From Nocardia asteroides (GTDB lineage: Bacteria > Actinomycetota > Actinomycetes > Mycobacteriales > Mycobacteriaceae), in NCBI GenBank assembly GCA_019930625.1, contig CP082844.1:5208001-5272000 (forward strand): DNA of 64,000 nucleotides, read 5' to 3'. Below are positions 34,743 through 47,354 of this stretch, in pieces. Position numbers and translations under genes: made by a program. The number at the start of each line of letters is the position of its first letter. Position 1 is the first letter of the stretch. Under the pieces are notes generated by a model. That model had not been told where the DNA came from, ran no database searches, and worked only from the letters and a program-made list of their open reading frames with translations.

Positions 34743-36622
34743 AACCTCACCGCCAGCAGGGCGGCGGCCACCAGGGCCGCGCCGGTGAACATGGACAGGG
34801 CATAGGAGCGCACGAAGCCGGACTGCACTCGCCGTGCCCGTGCCGACAACCCGCCGATCAGCGCCGCCGTGCCGTTGACGACGCCGTCGATGCCGCGGTT
34901 GTCGAGGAAGACCAGCGCCCGGGTCAGGTGCTGCCCCGGCCGCATGAACGCGGCCTCGTTGACCGTGTCGCCGTACAGATCCCGCCGCGCGGCGACCGTC
35001 AACGCGGACACCGCTCCGGGTGCGGTCTCGGGGACCTCGCGCTGCGCGTACTGCGAGTAGGCGACCGCGACACCGATGGCGACCACCCCGAGCGCCAATA
35101 CCGTGACCAGCGCCGCGGGTACGGTTTCGGTGCCGTGGTGGGCGCCGACGACCGGTTCGAGCCAGTTCTGCAGGGATGAGCCGAACGCGAACACCGCGCC
35201 TGCGCCGACCGAGCCGAGCGCGAGCAGGATCATCGGGCCGGTCATCACCACGGGAGCCTCGTGCGGGTGGGTGTCGGGTTTCCAGCGGCGCTCGCCGAAG
35301 AACGTCATCAGCATGACCCGCGTCATGTAGAACGCGGTCAGACCCGCGCCGAACAGCGCCACCAGCCCCAGTGCGATCCCGCCGAGGCCGCCTTGGTTGA
35401 ACGCCGCCTCGATGATCCGGTCCTTGGAGAAGAACCCGGCGAACGGCGGCACACCGATGATGGCGAGATAGCCGAGACCGAAGGTGACGTAGGTGATCGG
35501 CAGCAGCGTGCGCAGTCCGCCGTAGCGGCGCATGTCGGTTTCGTCGTTCATCGCGTGCATCACCGAGCCCGCGCCGAGGAAGAGCCCGGCTTTGAAGAAC
35601 CCGTGGGTGAGCAGATGCATGATGGCGAAGGCGTATCCGGCGGGACCGAGGCCCGCGGCGAGCACCATGTAACCGATCTGACTCATCGTGGAGGCGGCGA
35701 GGGCCTTCTTGATGTCGTCCTTGGCGCAGCCGATGATCGCGCCGAACAGCAGGGTGACCGCGCCGACCAGCACCACCCCGAGCCGTGCGTTCGGCGCGAG
35801 GTCGAAGATCGCGTTGGAGCGCGCGATGAGGTACACGCCTGCGGTGACCATGGTGGCCGCGTGGATGAGCGCCGACACGGGGGTGGGGCCCTCCATGGCG
35901 TCACCGAGCCAGGATTGCAGCGGCACCTGGGCGGACTTGCCGCAGGCGGCCAGCAGCAGCAACAGCCCGATCGCGGTGAGTGCGCCTTCGCTCGCGGCGG
36001 GCGCGGCGCCGAACACGACATCGAAGTCGACCGACCCGAACGTCGCGAACATGACCATCATCGCGATCGCCAGGCCCATGTCGCCGACTCGGTTGACCAC
36101 GAACGCCTTCTTGGCCGCCGTTGCGGCGGAGGGTTTTTCGTGCCAGAAACCGATCAGCAGGTAGGAGGCCAGGCCCACCCCCTCCCAGCCGAGGTAGAGC
36201 ACGAGATAGTTGTTCGCCAGCACCAGCAGCAGCATGGCCGCGAGGAACAGGTTGAGGTAGGCGAAGAACCGCCGCCGCGCCGGGTCGTGGCTCATGTAGC
36301 CGATCGAGTAGACGTGGATCAGCGAGCCGACGCCGGTGATCAGCAGCGCGAAGCACACCGAGAGCTGGTCCAGTTGCAGCGAGAAGTCGACCTGCAGGCC
36401 GGCCACCTCGACCCAGCTGAACAGATCCTGGTGCACCGCGCGTTCGGCGGTGTCGCGTCCGAGCATGGCGACGAAGGCGAGGGCGGCGACGGCGAACGAA
36501 GCCAGCGCCATCGCGGCGCCGAGCAGATGACCCCACTTGTCGGCATAACGTCCGGTCAGTAGCAGGACGATCGCGCCCGCCAGGGGGAGTGCGGGCAGCA
36601 GCCACAACGTTGCGGTGTCCAC
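34736..36622 (-). CDS. nuoL: NADH-quinone oxidoreductase subunit L
   Basis: Largest antiporter-like subunit of complex I, 628 residues, normal length. Typical segments are [40 protein letters not shown] with the pumping Lys, and [19 protein letters not shown]. The C-terminal lateral helix region follows ([20 protein letters not shown]). It starts at GTG 36622, one base from the nuoK stop. Confidence 0.96.
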   Translation of the reverse strand: MDTATLWLLPALPLAGAIVLLLTGRYADKWGHLLGAAMALASFAVAALAFVAMLGRDTAERAVHQDLFSWVEVAGLQVDFSLQLDQLSVCFALLITGVGSLIHVYSIGYMSHDPARRRFFAYLNLFLAAMLLLVLANNYLVLYLGWEGVGLASYLLIGFWHEKPSAATAAKKAFVVNRVGDMGLAIAMMVMFATFGSVDFDVVFGAAPAASEGALTAIGLLLLLAACGKSAQVPLQSWLGDAMEGPTPVSALIHAATMVTAGVYLIARSNAIFDLAPNARLGVVLVGAVTLLFGAIIGCAKDDIKKALAASTMSQIGYMVLAAGLGPAGYAFAIMHLLTHGFFKAGLFLGAGSVMHAMNDETDMRRYGGLRTLLPITYVTFGLGYLAIIGVPPFAGFFSKDRIIEAAFNQGGLGGIALGLVALFGAGLTAFYMTRVMLMTFFGERRWKPDTHPHEAPVVMTGPMILLALGSVGAGAVFAFGSSLQNWLEPVVGAHHGTETVPAALVTVLALGVVAIGVAVAYSQYAQREVPETAPGAVSALTVAARRDLYGDTVNEAAFMRPGQHLTRALVFLDNRGIDGVVNGTAALIGGLSARARRVQSGFVRSYALSMFTGAALVAAALLAVRLW

Positions 36623-36623
36623 G

Positions 36624-36923
36624 TCAGAACTTCAGCAGGTTGGCGTCGTCGACCGAGGTCGAGCGGCGGGCGCGGAAGATGGTCATGATGATGGCCAGGC
36701 CGACGACCACCTCGGCCGCGGCGACCACCATCGTGAAGAACGCGAAGACCTGTCCGTCGAGGTCGGCGTGCATCCGGGCGAAGGTGACGAACGCGAGGTT
36801 CACCGCGTTGAGCATCAACTCGATGCACATGAACACGACGATGGCGTTGCGCCGCAGCAGCACTCCTGCCGCGCCGATCGTGAACAGCAGGGCGGACAGG
36901 AACAGGTAGTTCTCGGGGTTCAC
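36624..36923 (-). CDS. nuoK: NADH-quinone oxidoreductase subunit K
   Basis: Small membrane subunit of complex I, 99 residues with three helices. The buried Glu pair is visible in [15 protein letters not shown] and [15 protein letters not shown]. Starts at GTG 36923, overlapping the nuoJ stop by 4 bp. Confidence 0.96.
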   Translation of the reverse strand: MNPENYLFLSALLFTIGAAGVLLRRNAIVVFMCIELMLNAVNLAFVTFARMHADLDGQVFAFFTMVVAAAEVVVGLAIIMTIFRARRSTSVDDANLLKF

Positions 36924-37750
36924 CGGTTGCCTTCCTCGTCGCTGGGGTTGTCGGTCTCCTCCGGTGTGGGCGTGGTGCCTACCGAGATGACGGCCGCTTC
37001 GGTGAGCGCCCTGGTGCGGCGGTGGCGCAGGATGGTGCTGACCGACAGTTCCTCGAACGACCCGTCGGGCAGTCGCGCGGGGACGTCGACCGCGTTGTGC
37101 CTGGCGTAGACGCCGGGGGTGGGCAGCGGTGTCGCGCGGTGTCCCTTCTCTCGGAACCGGCGGCGCGACAGTTCCCGCTGGCCGGTGCGGGATCCGAACT
37201 GCTCGCGATGGGCCAGCACCATGGCTCCGATGGTGGCGGTGATCAGCAGGGCTCCGGTGAGTTCGAAGGCCCAGACGTAGCGCAGGAAGATCAGCTCGGC
37301 CAGCTCGCCGATCACGTCACGGCCCGCGAAACCGGAGGCGGGGAAGACGATGCCGGACTCGCGGACGCCGTGGGCGATGCCGCCGCTGAGCAGCAGCCCG
37401 AAGCCGAGGCCGACCGCGGCGGCGGCGAGCCGCTGCCCGCGGATGGTCTCCTTCAGTGATTCGGCGGAGTCGACGCCGACGAGCATCAGCACGAACAGGA
37501 ACAGCATCATCACCGCGCCGGTGTAGACCACGATCTGCACGACACCGAGGAACAGCGCGTCCTCGGCGATGTAGAACGCGGCCAGCGCGATCATCGTGGC
37601 GGCCAGGCACAGCGCGGAATGCACCGCCTTGGAGGCGAACACCATGCCGAGCGCGCCCAGCACGGCCAGCGGGGCCAGGATCCAGAACTGGACGGTCTCG
37701 CCGGTGGAGGCGTTGGTCAACGGCTCCGCGGCCAGGATCAGATCGGTCAC
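36920..37750 (-). CDS. nuoJ: NADH-quinone oxidoreductase subunit J
   Basis: Membrane subunit of complex I, 276 residues with five helices ([20 protein letters not shown] is the signature). The C-terminal about 95 residues form a long charged soluble tail, longer than in E. coli NuoJ (184) and usual in actinobacteria. GTG 37750 overlaps the preceding stop (GTGA) and follows GGAAGGAG, which sets the start; the longer open frame upstream is not used. Confidence 0.95.
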   Translation of the reverse strand: MTDLILAAEPLTNASTGETVQFWILAPLAVLGALGMVFASKAVHSALCLAATMIALAAFYIAEDALFLGVVQIVVYTGAVMMLFLFVLMLVGVDSAESLKETIRGQRLAAAAVGLGFGLLLSGGIAHGVRESGIVFPASGFAGRDVIGELAELIFLRYVWAFELTGALLITATIGAMVLAHREQFGSRTGQRELSRRRFREKGHRATPLPTPGVYARHNAVDVPARLPDGSFEELSVSTILRHRRTRALTEAAVISVGTTPTPEETDNPSDEEGNR

Positions 37751-39648
37751 CGTGGTGCTCCTTCCGTGCCCGCGGTGGCAGGTTGCCGGGCCGCGTCGGC
37801 CGGGATCGTTGCCGTGGCACCACTGGTGGGTGTGAGGTTGCCGGGCACCCGGCCGAGGTAGTAGTCCGCCTCGTCGGAGCCGGGGTGCATGGCGTGCGGC
37901 GGCGCGGTCATCCCGGGCTGCAGGGGGGCCAGCAGACGGTCCTTCTCGTAGATCAGGTCGGCCCGGTTGTCGTCGGCCATCTCGTAGTCGTTGGTCATCG
38001 TGAGCGCCCGGGTGGGGCAGGCCTCGATGCACAATCCGCAGCCGATGCAGCGCAGGTAGTTGATCTGGTAGACCTGCCCGTACCGTTCACCGGGCGAATA
38101 CCGTTCGGTCTCGGTGTTGTCCGCGCCTTCGACGTAGATCGCGTCGGCGGGGCATGCCCACGCGCACAGCTCGCAGCCGATGCACTTCTCCAAGCCGTCG
38201 GGATGACGGTTGAGCTGGTGCCTGCCGTGGTAGCGGGGCGCGGTGGGGATCTTCTGCTCGGGATAGAACTCGGTGTTCGGCTTCTTGAACATGGTCGCGG
38301 CGGTGACCGCGAACCCCGACAGCGGTTCGAACAGACCGGCCTTGGCGCGGGTGGCGTCGCGGGCGTGCGCGTCGGCGGGCAACGGCGGCACCGGGAAACC
38401 GAGGAAGACCGTCGAATCGGCGGAATCCGCGGTCACAGGCTCCTCGGCCGGTAGCGGTGTTCCCGGCGCCCGGCCCGCCCGCAGGAACTGCAGCACCAGC
38501 AGCCCGGTGACCGCCAAGCCGCCGATCACCAGAACGGGAGTCTGCACGGGGTAGCCCTCGGCCTGCAACACCCGCGCTGTGGCCACGACCATGACCCAGG
38601 CCAGGGAGGTCGGAATCAGCAGTTTCCAGCCGAGATTCATGAACTGGTCGTAGCGCAGCCGGGGCAGGGTGCCGCGCAGCCAGATGAACACGAACAGGAA
38701 TGTCCAGACTTTGGCGGTGAACCACAGCACCGGCCACCATCCGGTATTCGCGCCGTCCCAGATGTTCAGCGGCCACGGCGCCCGCCAGCCACCCAGGAAC
38801 AGCGTGGTGGCCAGGGCGGAAACCGTTGCCATGTTGACGTATTCGGCGAGCATGAACATGGCGAACTTGAGCGAGGAGTACTCGGTGTGGAAGCCGCCGA
38901 CCAGTTCGCCTTCGGCTTCGGGCAGGTCGAACGGCGCCCGGTTGGTCTCGCCGACCATCGAGACGCAGTAGATCAGGAACGACGGCAGCAGCAGGAACAC
39001 ATACCAGGTGCCTTCCTGTGCGGACACGATGCCGGAAGTGGCCATGGTGCCGCCGAGCAGGAACACGGTGGCGAAGCACAGCGCCATCGCGATCTCGTAG
39101 GAGATGACCTGCGCGGTCGAGCGCAAGCCGCCCAGCAGCGGATAGGTGGAGCCCGACGACCATCCGGCCAGCACGATGCCGTAGACGCCGATGGAGGTGA
39201 TCGCCAGGATGTACAGCACCGCCACCGGAAGATCGGTGAGCTGCAGGGCGGTGGTCACGCCGAAGACGGACACCTCCGGTCCGAACGGGATCACCGCGAA
39301 GGCCATGAACGCGGGCACCACCGAGATGACCGGCGCCAGAATATAGATCGGCTTGTCCACGATCGCCGGGACGATGTCCTCCTTGAGGGCCATCTTCACG
39401 CCGTCGGCGATGCTCTGCAGCGAGCCGAACGGGCCGGTGCGGTTGGGGCCGATCCGCATCTGCATGCGGGCGACGATCTTCCGCTCCGCGAGCACCGCGA
39501 CCAGTGGTATGAGCATCAGGTAGACGAACACGGCGACGGCCTTGGCGATCACGAGCCACAGCGGGTCGTGTCCGAAGCCGGTGAGGGTGTAGGGCTCGGC
39601 GGCGTGGTTGATCGCGGACGCCATGACGAGCGCGGCGGAATCACTCAT
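37747..39648 (-). CDS. nuoHI: NuoH-NuoI fusion: complex I subunits H and I in one reading frame
   Basis: Residues 1 to about 410 are NuoH, the quinone-site membrane subunit ([40 protein letters not shown]). Residues about 440-633 are NuoI, the two-[4Fe-4S] ferredoxin arm, with [16 protein letters not shown] and [16 protein letters not shown]. There is no stop between them; the linker reads [20 protein letters not shown] then [19 protein letters not shown]. In relatives nuoH and nuoI are separate. No internal start with a ribosome site is evident in the linker; the first Met is in TMFKK. It is either a natural fusion or a base error that removed the nuoH stop. Confidence 0.9.
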   Translation of the reverse strand: MSDSAALVMASAINHAAEPYTLTGFGHDPLWLVIAKAVAVFVYLMLIPLVAVLAERKIVARMQMRIGPNRTGPFGSLQSIADGVKMALKEDIVPAIVDKPIYILAPVISVVPAFMAFAVIPFGPEVSVFGVTTALQLTDLPVAVLYILAITSIGVYGIVLAGWSSGSTYPLLGGLRSTAQVISYEIAMALCFATVFLLGGTMATSGIVSAQEGTWYVFLLLPSFLIYCVSMVGETNRAPFDLPEAEGELVGGFHTEYSSLKFAMFMLAEYVNMATVSALATTLFLGGWRAPWPLNIWDGANTGWWPVLWFTAKVWTFLFVFIWLRGTLPRLRYDQFMNLGWKLLIPTSLAWVMVVATARVLQAEGYPVQTPVLVIGGLAVTGLLVLQFLRAGRAPGTPLPAEEPVTADSADSTVFLGFPVPPLPADAHARDATRAKAGLFEPLSGFAVTAATMFKKPNTEFYPEQKIPTAPRYHGRHQLNRHPDGLEKCIGCELCAWACPADAIYVEGADNTETERYSPGERYGQVYQINYLRCIGCGLCIEACPTRALTMTNDYEMADDNRADLIYEKDRLLAPLQPGMTAPPHAMHPGSDEADYYLGRVPGNLTPTSGATATIPADAARQPATAGTEGAPR

Positions 39649-42178
39649 GACGGTGCTCCTTCATCCTCTCGTCGGCGTGCCGCAGGTGCACGATCGCGCC
39701 GGGCTGGACGGCGAGCTGCTCGGTGATGGAGCAGCCGGGCGAGTGCTGCGGCAGCCACACCACGCGGTCGGGCAGGTCACTGATCATCAGGGGGAGCGTG
39801 ACGGCGCCGCGGCTGCTGGCGACGGTGACGGGATCGTCGGGTTGGACGCCGAGTTCGGCGGCGGTGGCGGCCGACAGGCGCACCACCGGCGGGCGGGCGA
39901 TGCCGGCCAGATTCGGTTCGCCGTCCTGCATACGTCCCGCGTCCAGCAGCATGCGCCAGCCGGCCAGCACCGCGGTGCCGGGTTCGGGCCGCGGCAGCGG
40001 ATTCGGCGGGTGGGTGGGCGCGGTGACGGGCGCGCCGTCCCATGCGCCGAGTTCGGCGAGTTCGGCGCGGGCGGACTCGGTGTCGGGCAGCCCCAAGCGC
40101 ACCGACATCTCGTCGGCGATGGCGTGCAGCACTCGCTGATCCGACAGCGGCGCGGTCTGGCGGCGCACCATGTCGTCGCCGAGCGCGGCGGCGAACGGAC
40201 GCGGCCTGCCCTCCCAGGTGCGGAAGGTGCCCGCTTTCTCCATGGCCGCGGCTACCGGAAAGACCACGTCGGCGCGCTCGGTGACCGGGCTGCGGCGCAG
40301 TTCCAGGCTCACCACGAATCTGGCCGCGTCGATGGCGGCCAGCGCGGCCGCCGGGTCGGGCAGGTCGGCGACGTCGACGCCGCCGATGACCAGCGCGGCG
40401 AGGCCGGAGGCGGCCTCCAGGATGGCCGTCGTGTCACGGCCGGCGCCGACGGGCAGCTCGGGCACGTTCCATACTGCCCGAACCTGTTGGCGGGCACGAG
40501 GATCGGCGACCGGGCGGCCGCCGGGAAGCAGGCACGGCAGCGCGCCCGCTTCGACCGCGCCGCGTTCGCCCGCCCGGCGCGGAACCCAGGCCAGGGCGGC
40601 TCCGGTTTCGTCGGCGAGCCGCACTGCGGCCGACAGGGCGCCCGCGATGCCCGCCATCCGTTCGCCGACCATGATCACCGCACCGGGTTCCCGCAGCAGC
40701 CGGGCCAGATCGGCCAGGCGGGCGGGATCCGCGCCGGGTGTGGTGATCTCGCCGGTGCGGATGGCGTCGAGCAGATGCGGTTCGGCGCCCGGCACGGCGC
40801 GCATCAGGCGCCCGGACATGCGTTCGAGGCCGCGCGAGGTGTACGGCGCGAGCGAGTAGACCGGCAGGCCGCGTTTGCGGGCGGCCTTGCGCAGCCGCAG
40901 GTAGACGATCGGCGACTCTTCCTCGGGTTCGAATCCGACGAGCAGGACGACCGGCGCGGCCTCCATGCTGTCGTAGGTCACCGTGCTGTCCTGGCCGGCG
41001 ACCCTGGCGGCGAGGAAGTCGGCTTCCTCCGCCGAATGCGCGCGGGTGCGGAAGTCGATGTCGTTGGTGCCGAGGGCGACTCGCGCGAACTTGGCGTAGG
41101 CGTAGGCATCCTCCTCGGTGACCCGGCCGCCGACGAGCACGCCCGCGTTGCCGAAGGCCGCGGCCAGCCCCTCCGCGGCCGCGGCCAGCGCCTCCGACCA
41201 GGAGGCCGGGGCGAGCTCGCCGTCCCAGCCGCGCACGAGCGGGGTGGTGAGCCGGTCGGGTTCGGTGGCGTAGGTGAAGGCCCACCGGCCCTTGTCGCAG
41301 TTCCACTCCTCGTTGACCTGTGGGTCGTCACCGGCCAGCCTGCGCAGCACTTTTCCGCGCCGGTGGTCGGTGCGCTGTGCGCAGCCGGACGCGCAATGCT
41401 CGCAGACGTTCGGGCTGGACACCAGGTCGAACGGACGCGCGCGGAAACGATAGGCGGTGCCGGTGAGCGCGCCGACCGGGCAGATCTGCACGGTGTTGCC
41501 GGAGAAGTAGGAGTCCAGCGGTTCGGCCTGCGCGGTGCCGACTTGTTGCAGCGCGCCGCGGTCCATCAGCTCGATGAACGGATCGCCTGCGATCTGCTGG
41601 GAGAAGCGGGTGCAGCGGGCGCAGAGCACGCAGCGTTCCCGGTCCAGCAGGACGGCCGTCGACAGCGGAATCGGTTTCGGGTAGGTGCGTTTGTGTCCGT
41701 CGAACCGGGACTCGGCGCGGCCGGTGGACATCGCCTGGTTCTGCAGCGGGCACTCGCCGCCCTTGTCGCACACCGGGCAGTCGAGCGGATGATTGATCAG
41801 CAGCAGTTCCATCACGCCCTCCTGCGCCTTGTCCGCGGCGGGGGAGGTGAGCTGGGTGCGGACCACCATGCCGTCGGCGACGGCCATGGTGCAGGACGCG
41901 ACGGGTTTGCGTTGCCCCTCGACCTCGACCAGGCATTGGCGGCAGGCGCCGACCGGGTCGAGCAGCGGATGGTCGCAGAAGCGGGGGATCTGGATGCCGA
42001 TCAGCTCGGCGGCCCGGATCAGCAGGGTGCCTGCCGGCACGCTGACGGCGTTGTCGTCGATCGTCACGGTCACCAGGTCGGCGGGAGCGGGCGCGCCGGT
42101 GCGACCGCTCACGGTGGCCGACCTACCCCTCGCCCGAGCGCCGCCGGAGATCGAATCGCTGCGCGATGCCGGTTTCAT
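39641..42178 (-). CDS. nuoG: NADH-quinone oxidoreductase subunit G
   Basis: Peripheral-arm iron-sulfur subunit, 845 residues. The [2Fe-2S] site is in [20 protein letters not shown]; the His-ligated cluster in [17 protein letters not shown]; further clusters in [14 protein letters not shown] and in [10 protein letters not shown] plus a distant Cys ([10 protein letters not shown]), the extra N7-type site. A molybdopterin-oxidoreductase-like domain follows, then a C-terminal substrate-like domain. The start at 42178 overlaps the nuoF stop (ATGA); the longer open frame upstream overlaps nuoF and is not used. Confidence 0.96.
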   Translation of the reverse strand: MKPASRSDSISGGARARGRSATVSGRTGAPAPADLVTVTIDDNAVSVPAGTLLIRAAELIGIQIPRFCDHPLLDPVGACRQCLVEVEGQRKPVASCTMAVADGMVVRTQLTSPAADKAQEGVMELLLINHPLDCPVCDKGGECPLQNQAMSTGRAESRFDGHKRTYPKPIPLSTAVLLDRERCVLCARCTRFSQQIAGDPFIELMDRGALQQVGTAQAEPLDSYFSGNTVQICPVGALTGTAYRFRARPFDLVSSPNVCEHCASGCAQRTDHRRGKVLRRLAGDDPQVNEEWNCDKGRWAFTYATEPDRLTTPLVRGWDGELAPASWSEALAAAAEGLAAAFGNAGVLVGGRVTEEDAYAYAKFARVALGTNDIDFRTRAHSAEEADFLAARVAGQDSTVTYDSMEAAPVVLLVGFEPEEESPIVYLRLRKAARKRGLPVYSLAPYTSRGLERMSGRLMRAVPGAEPHLLDAIRTGEITTPGADPARLADLARLLREPGAVIMVGERMAGIAGALSAAVRLADETGAALAWVPRRAGERGAVEAGALPCLLPGGRPVADPRARQQVRAVWNVPELPVGAGRDTTAILEAASGLAALVIGGVDVADLPDPAAALAAIDAARFVVSLELRRSPVTERADVVFPVAAAMEKAGTFRTWEGRPRPFAAALGDDMVRRQTAPLSDQRVLHAIADEMSVRLGLPDTESARAELAELGAWDGAPVTAPTHPPNPLPRPEPGTAVLAGWRMLLDAGRMQDGEPNLAGIARPPVVRLSAATAAELGVQPDDPVTVASSRGAVTLPLMISDLPDRVVWLPQHSPGCSITEQLAVQPGAIVHLRHADERMKEHRHE

Positions 42179-43497
42179 CGGACCTCTTCTCCTGACTCCG
42201 CCCATGCGGTAGAGCACGCCGGGTCGAACGGGCATCCGCCGAGCCGCAGGTGTTCGGTGTACTCCTCGCGGAAGTACTTCAGCGAGGAGACGATCGGGCT
42301 GGCCGCGCCGTCGCCGAGGGCGCAGAACGACTTGCCGTTGATGGTGTCGCTGATGTCGAGCAGCTTGTCCAGGTCGGATGCGGCGCCGGTGCCCGCTTCG
42401 ATCCGTTGCAGCAGTTGCACCAGCCAGTAGGTGCCCTCCCGGCACGGGGTGCACTTGCCGCAGGACTCGTGCGCGTAGAACTCCGTCCAGCGCAGCACGG
42501 CTCGCACCACGCAGGTGGTGTCGTCGAAGATCTGCAGCGCCTTGGTGCCGAGCATGGATCCCGCACCCGCGACGCCCTCGTAGTCGAGTGGCACGTCGAG
42601 GTGCTCCTCGGTGAACAGCGGCGTGGACGAGCCGCCCGGGGTCCAGAACTTCACCCGGTGTCCGGCGCGCACGCCACCGGCGTAGCCGAGCAGTTCGCGC
42701 AGCGTGACCCCCAGCGGCGCCTCGTACTGGCCGGGTCGGGCCACGTGACCCGACAGCGAGTAGAGGGTGAAGCCTGGGGATCTCTCGCTGCCCATCGAGC
42801 GGAACCACGCGATGCCGTTGCGGATGATCGGCGGCACGCTGGCGATGGATTCCACGTTGTTCACCACGGTCGGGCAGGCGTAGAGGCCGGCGACGGCGGG
42901 GAACGGCGGGCGCAGGCGGGGTTGGCCGCGACGGCCTTCCAGCGAGTCCAGCAGCGCGGTCTCCTCGCCGCAGATGTAGGCGCCCGCGCCCGCGTGCACG
43001 ATCAGCTCGAGGTCGTAGCCGGAGCCGAGGATGTCGTGGCCGAGGAAGCCCGCTTCGTAGGCCTGCGCCACCGCGGCCTGTAGCCGCCGCAGGACCGGAA
43101 CCACCTCGCCGCGCACGTAGATGAACGCGTGCGCCGCGCGGATGGCGTAGGAGGCGATGACGACGCCTTCGATCAGAGCGTGCGGTGAGGCGAGCATGAG
43201 CGGAATGTCTTTGCAGGTACCCGGTTCGGACTCGTCGGCGTTCACCACCAGGTAGTGCGGTTTGGTGATCCCGTCGGGCCCGGGCCCTTGCGGGATGAAG
43301 CTCCACTTCATGCCGGTGGGGAATCCCGCGCCGCCGCGCCCGCGCAGTCCCGCGTCCTTGATGGTCTGGATGATCTGGTCCGGTTCCATCCGCAGGGCGG
43401 TGCGCAGCGCCTGGTAGCCGTCGTGGCGCAGGTAGGTGTCCATCGTCCAGGACTGCGGATCGTCCCAGTAGGTGGTCAGCACCGGGGTGAGGGTCAT
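42175..43497 (-). CDS. nuoF: NADH-quinone oxidoreductase subunit F
   Basis: NADH- and FMN-binding subunit of complex I, 440 residues. [16 protein letters not shown] is the NADH site and [12 protein letters not shown] the FMN site. The [4Fe-4S] cluster is in [13 protein letters not shown] with a distant Cys in FCALGDGA. The start at 43497 overlaps the nuoE stop. Confidence 0.97.
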   Translation of the reverse strand: MTLTPVLTTYWDDPQSWTMDTYLRHDGYQALRTALRMEPDQIIQTIKDAGLRGRGGAGFPTGMKWSFIPQGPGPDGITKPHYLVVNADESEPGTCKDIPLMLASPHALIEGVVIASYAIRAAHAFIYVRGEVVPVLRRLQAAVAQAYEAGFLGHDILGSGYDLELIVHAGAGAYICGEETALLDSLEGRRGQPRLRPPFPAVAGLYACPTVVNNVESIASVPPIIRNGIAWFRSMGSERSPGFTLYSLSGHVARPGQYEAPLGVTLRELLGYAGGVRAGHRVKFWTPGGSSTPLFTEEHLDVPLDYEGVAGAGSMLGTKALQIFDDTTCVVRAVLRWTEFYAHESCGKCTPCREGTYWLVQLLQRIEAGTGAASDLDKLLDISDTINGKSFCALGDGAASPIVSSLKYFREEYTEHLRLGGCPFDPACSTAWAESGEEVR

Positions 43498-44264
43498 CGC
43501 AGGCCCTCCGGATCCTCTTGCGCGGCAGGAGCTTGCATGCCCTGTTCGTGGGCGACCCGCAGACCGGCGAGCGTCGCCGCACCCGCGGCGCCGTCGAGCA
43601 CGCCGGGCCGTTCGTCCGGGAATCCGGCCAGGATGCGCGCGGTCTGCTTGAACGTGCACAGCGGTGCCCCGCGAGTCGGGGTGACCTGCTGACCGGCACG
43701 AAGCGCGTCGACCAGGGCACGCGCGGATTCCGGGGTCTGGTTGTCGAAGAACTCCCAGTTGACCATGACCACGGGGGCGAAGTCGCAGGCTGCGTTGCAC
43801 TCGATGTGTTCGAGCGTGATCGATCCGTCCGGGGTGGTCTCGCCGTGCCCGATGCCGAGGTGCCGTTCGAGCGCGGCGAGGATGGCGTCACCGCCCATGA
43901 CCGCGCACAGTGTGTTCGTGCAGACACCGACGTGGTAGTCGCCGGTCGGGGTGCGCCGGAACATGGAGTAGAAGGTGGCCACCGCGGTGACTTCGGCGCC
44001 GGTCAGGCCGAGTTGCTCGGCGCAGAACTCGATGCCGGTGCCGGTGACGTAGCCCTCTTCGGACTGCACCAGGTGCAGCAGGGGCAGCAGCGCCGAGCGT
44101 GGATGCGGGTAGCGCCCGATGATCTCCTTGGCGTCGGTTTCGAGCCGCTCGCGCACGAAAGGCTGGTAGGGCTCGGGCCGGGTGCCGAGCTTCAGCAGGA
44201 TTGCCGTGCCGCCGGTCGCGGGACTACCGCCGCCGGTGGAATCGTTCTGCGATGTCGTGTTCAT
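43494..44264 (-). CDS. nuoE: NADH-quinone oxidoreductase subunit E
   Basis: [2Fe-2S] thioredoxin-like subunit next to the NADH site, 256 residues. The four ligands lie in [12 protein letters not shown] and [12 protein letters not shown]. The C-terminal about 60 residues extend beyond the usual core ([19 protein letters not shown]), as in actinobacterial forms. It starts at 44264, overlapping the nuoD stop. Confidence 0.96.
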   Translation of the reverse strand: MNTTSQNDSTGGGSPATGGTAILLKLGTRPEPYQPFVRERLETDAKEIIGRYPHPRSALLPLLHLVQSEEGYVTGTGIEFCAEQLGLTGAEVTAVATFYSMFRRTPTGDYHVGVCTNTLCAVMGGDAILAALERHLGIGHGETTPDGSITLEHIECNAACDFAPVVMVNWEFFDNQTPESARALVDALRAGQQVTPTRGAPLCTFKQTARILAGFPDERPGVLDGAAGAATLAGLRVAHEQGMQAPAAQEDPEGLR

Positions 44265-45595
44265 CGGTCCACTCCGCCCATGACCGGGTCGATACTGGCG
44301 ACCGAGGCGATGACGTCGGCGACCATGCCGCCCTCGCACATCGCCGCGACCGCTTGCAGATTGGTGAACGAGGGGTCGCGGTAGTGCACCCGGTAGGGCC
44401 GGGTGCCGCCGTCGCTGACCATATGGACGCCCAGCTCGCCGCGCGGCGATTCCACGGCCACGTACACCTGGCCCGCCGGGACGCGGATGCCCTCGGTGAC
44501 GAGCTTGAAGTGGTGGATGAGCCCCTCCATGGACCTGCCCATGATCTTGCCGATGTGCTCGGGGGAGTTGCCGAGTCCGTCCTCGCCGAGCCGGAGGTCG
44601 GCGGGCCAGGCGATCTTCTTGTCGTCGACCATGACCGGGCCGGGCCGCAGCCGGTCCAGGCATTGCTCGACGATCTTCAGCGACTCCTTCATCTCCTCCA
44701 CGCGGATGACGTAGCGGCCGTAGCAGTCGCATCCGGTGGTGGTGGGAACGTCGAATTCGTAGTTCTCGTAGCCGCAGTAGGGCTGTGCTCTGCGCATGTC
44801 GTGCGGCAGCCCGGTGGCGCGCAGGACCGGGCCGGTGATGCCGAGCGCCATGCAGCCCTGCAGGTCGAGGTAGCCGATGTCCTGGGTGCGGGCCTTCCAG
44901 ATCGGGTTGGCGGTGAGCAGGTGTTCCATGTCGCGCAGGCGCTTGGGCAGCAGCGCGAGCAGTTCGCGCACCTTGGTGACGCCGTCGTCGGGCAGGTCCT
45001 GGGCGAGGCCGCCGGGGCGGATGAACGCGTGGTTCATGCGCAGTCCGGTGATCGTCTCGAACACGTCGAGGATCAGCTCGCGTTCGCGGAAGCCGAACAG
45101 CATCGGCGTCAGCGCGCCGAGTTCCATGCCGCCGGTGGCCAGGGCGACCAGGTGCGAGGAGATGCGGTTGAGTTCCATCAGCAGCACGCGGATGACCGTG
45201 GCGCGCTCAGGGATCTGCTCGGTGATGTCGAGCAGTTTCTCCACGCCCAGGCAGTACGCCGTCTCGTTGAAGAACGGCGACAGGTAGTCCATGCGGGTGA
45301 CGAAGGTGACGCCCTGGGTCCAGTTGCGGAATTCGAGATTCTTCTCGATCCCGGTGTGCAGGTAGCCGATTCCGCAGCGGGCCTCGGTGACCGTTTCGCC
45401 CTCGATCTCCAGGATCAACCGCAGCACGCCGTGGGTGGACGGGTGCTGCGGACCCATGTTGACGACGATGCGTTCCTCGCCCGCGCCGGCCAATGTCTCG
45501 GCCACCTGGTCCCAGTCCTGGCCCGCGACGGTGACCGTGGTGGGCTCCGGCCCGGAGTCGTGGGTGACGCCGGGCTCGGTGTCGATGTCGTTCAT
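44261..45595 (-). CDS. nuoD: NADH-quinone oxidoreductase subunit D
   Basis: The 49-kDa quinone-site subunit, 444 residues. Conserved segments are [32 protein letters not shown] and the C-terminal DPVMGGVDR. Its start shares one base with the nuoC stop (TGATG). Confidence 0.97.
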   Translation of the reverse strand: MNDIDTEPGVTHDSGPEPTTVTVAGQDWDQVAETLAGAGEERIVVNMGPQHPSTHGVLRLILEIEGETVTEARCGIGYLHTGIEKNLEFRNWTQGVTFVTRMDYLSPFFNETAYCLGVEKLLDITEQIPERATVIRVLLMELNRISSHLVALATGGMELGALTPMLFGFRERELILDVFETITGLRMNHAFIRPGGLAQDLPDDGVTKVRELLALLPKRLRDMEHLLTANPIWKARTQDIGYLDLQGCMALGITGPVLRATGLPHDMRRAQPYCGYENYEFDVPTTTGCDCYGRYVIRVEEMKESLKIVEQCLDRLRPGPVMVDDKKIAWPADLRLGEDGLGNSPEHIGKIMGRSMEGLIHHFKLVTEGIRVPAGQVYVAVESPRGELGVHMVSDGGTRPYRVHYRDPSFTNLQAVAAMCEGGMVADVIASVASIDPVMGGVDR

Positions 45596-46371
45596 CAGCT
45601 GTATGCCCTCCGCTCGTCGGGCGGCGGGATACGCGCGCCCTTGTATTCGACCGGGATCCCGCCGAGCGGGTAGTCCTTGCGCTGGGGATGGCCGCGCCAG
45701 TCGTCCGGCATGGTGATCCGGGTCAGTGATGGGTGCCCGTCGAACCGGATGCCGAAGAAGTCGTAGGTCTCGCGTTCGTGCCAGTCGGTGGTCGGGTACA
45801 CCTCGTAGAGCGAAGGGATGTGCGGGTCCGCGTCCGGCGCGGCGACCTCCACCCGCAGGCGCCGGTTGTGCGTGATCGACATGAGGTGGTAGACGGCGTG
45901 TAGTTCGCGGCCGGAGTCCTCCGGGTAGTGCACGCCGTTGACGCCGAGGCAGAGCTCGAAACGCAGTGCGGGATCGTCACGCAAGGCGCGGGCGACCGAC
46001 AGCAGATGCTCCCGGCGCACGTGCAGTGTGAGCTCGCCGCGGAAGACGATCACTTTCTCCAGCGCCGCGTCCAGGCGTACGTCGCTGCCGGTGAGTGCGC
46101 CGTGCAGCACCGTGACGACCTCGTCGAAGTATCCGCCGTACGGGGCGGGCGTGCCGCCCGGCAGGGTGACCGAGCGGACCAGGCCGCCGTAGCCGGAGGT
46201 GTCGCCGGTGCCGGTGACGCCGAACATGCCGCGGCGCACACCGATCACGTCGGCGCCGGTCTCGACGGCATCCTCTTCGGGCAGTGTGCCTTCGGGGCCC
46301 GCGGTGGCCGCGGCATCGATGGCATCGTGCGCGGCCGGGATGTCGGTGTTGTCGGGGGTGTCGAAGGTCAT
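45595..46371 (-). CDS. nuoC: NADH-quinone oxidoreductase subunit C
   Basis: The 30-kDa subunit, 258 residues. The signature [20 protein letters not shown] and the [20 protein letters not shown] end are typical. An N-terminal extension of about 75 residues precedes the core. The ATG at 46371 overlaps the nuoB stop; the longer frame upstream is not used. Confidence 0.96.
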   Translation of the reverse strand: MTFDTPDNTDIPAAHDAIDAAATAGPEGTLPEEDAVETGADVIGVRRGMFGVTGTGDTSGYGGLVRSVTLPGGTPAPYGGYFDEVVTVLHGALTGSDVRLDAALEKVIVFRGELTLHVRREHLLSVARALRDDPALRFELCLGVNGVHYPEDSGRELHAVYHLMSITHNRRLRVEVAAPDADPHIPSLYEVYPTTDWHERETYDFFGIRFDGHPSLTRITMPDDWRGHPQRKDYPLGGIPVEYKGARIPPPDERRAYS

Positions 46372-46922
46372 CGCAGCAGACCCTCCATCCGGATGGTCGG
46401 CGTCGAGGCGAGCGCGGCTTGTTCGGCGGCCCGGATGGCCTCCTCGCGGTTGACGCCGAGCGGCATCTCCTGAATCTTCGCGTGCAGTGCCAGAATCGCG
46501 TTCAGCAGCATCTCCGGCCGGGGCGGGCAGCCGGGCAGGTAGATGTCGACCGGTACTACGTGGTCGACGCCCTGCACGATCGCGTAGTTGTTGAACATCC
46601 CGCCGGAGGACGCGCAGACGCCCATCGCCAGCACCCATTTGGGTTCGGTCATCTGGTCGTAGACCTGGCGGAGCACGGGGGCCATCTTCTGGCTCACCCG
46701 GCCCGCGACGATCATCAGATCGGCCTGCCGCGGCGAGGCGCGGAAAGCCTCCATGCCGAAGCGGGCGATGTCGAATCGCCCCCCGCCGGTGGCCATCATC
46801 TCGATGGCGCAGCACGCCAGCCCGAAGGTGGCAGGCCACAGAGAGCCTTTGCGCAGGAATCCGGCGAAATCCTCGACCGTGCTCAGCAAGAAGCCGCTGG
46901 GCAGTTTTTCCTCGAGACCCAT
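46368..46922 (-). CDS. nuoB: NADH-quinone oxidoreductase subunit B
   Basis: The PSST subunit carrying the N2 [4Fe-4S] cluster, 184 residues. Its ligands are the tandem Cys in [10 protein letters not shown], the Cys in [13 protein letters not shown] and the Cys in [10 protein letters not shown]. Starts at 46922, 51 bp after nuoA. Confidence 0.97.
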   Translation of the reverse strand: MGLEEKLPSGFLLSTVEDFAGFLRKGSLWPATFGLACCAIEMMATGGGRFDIARFGMEAFRASPRQADLMIVAGRVSQKMAPVLRQVYDQMTEPKWVLAMGVCASSGGMFNNYAIVQGVDHVVPVDIYLPGCPPRPEMLLNAILALHAKIQEMPLGVNREEAIRAAEQAALASTPTIRMEGLLR

Positions 46923-46973
46923 GTTCTACTGACTCGCTTCCACTTGTCGGCTACGACCTCGGCTGCGCGGCGC

Positions 46974-47354
46974 TCAGTCCCAGCTGAGCCCGCCGCGCCG
47001 CCATTCGTAGGCGTAGGCCACCGAGACGTTGAAGATGAACAACGCCATCGCGGTGAGACCGAAGAGACCGAGCGCATCGAAGTGGACAGCCCACGGGTAG
47101 AGGAACACGATCTCGATGTCGAAGATGATGAACAGCATCGCGGTGAGGTAGTACTTCACCGGGAAGCGTTGTCCCGTAACATTTCCCGGTCCGCCGGCCA
47201 CGGAATGCGGCGTGGGTTCGATACCGCATTCGTAGGGTTCCAGCTTCGCCCGGTTGTGCCGCTTCGGGCCGACCAGGGCCGATAGGACGATGGAGAACAG
47301 CGCGAACGCCGCCGCGATCGCGCCGAGTACGAGCGTCGGCACCTCGATGTTCAC
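46974..47354 (-). CDS. nuoA: NADH-quinone oxidoreductase subunit A
   Basis: Membrane subunit with three helices, 126 residues, first gene of the operon. The conserved loop reads KLEPYECGIEPT, then RFPVKYYLTAMLFIIFDIE. The GTG start at 47354 follows AAGGAGGGG, which decides it; the frame continues upstream to 47483. Confidence 0.96.
   Translation of the reverse strand: MNIEVPTLVLGAIAAAFALFSIVLSALVGPKRHNRAKLEPYECGIEPTPHSVAGGPGNVTGQRFPVKYYLTAMLFIIFDIEIVFLYPWAVHFDALGLFGLTAMALFIFNVSVAYAYEWRRGGLSWD

Noticed and set aside
39608..42430. 940-residue plus-strand open frame opposite nuoG
   Set aside because: Gly/Arg/His-rich shadow of the nuoG coding strand; no motif.
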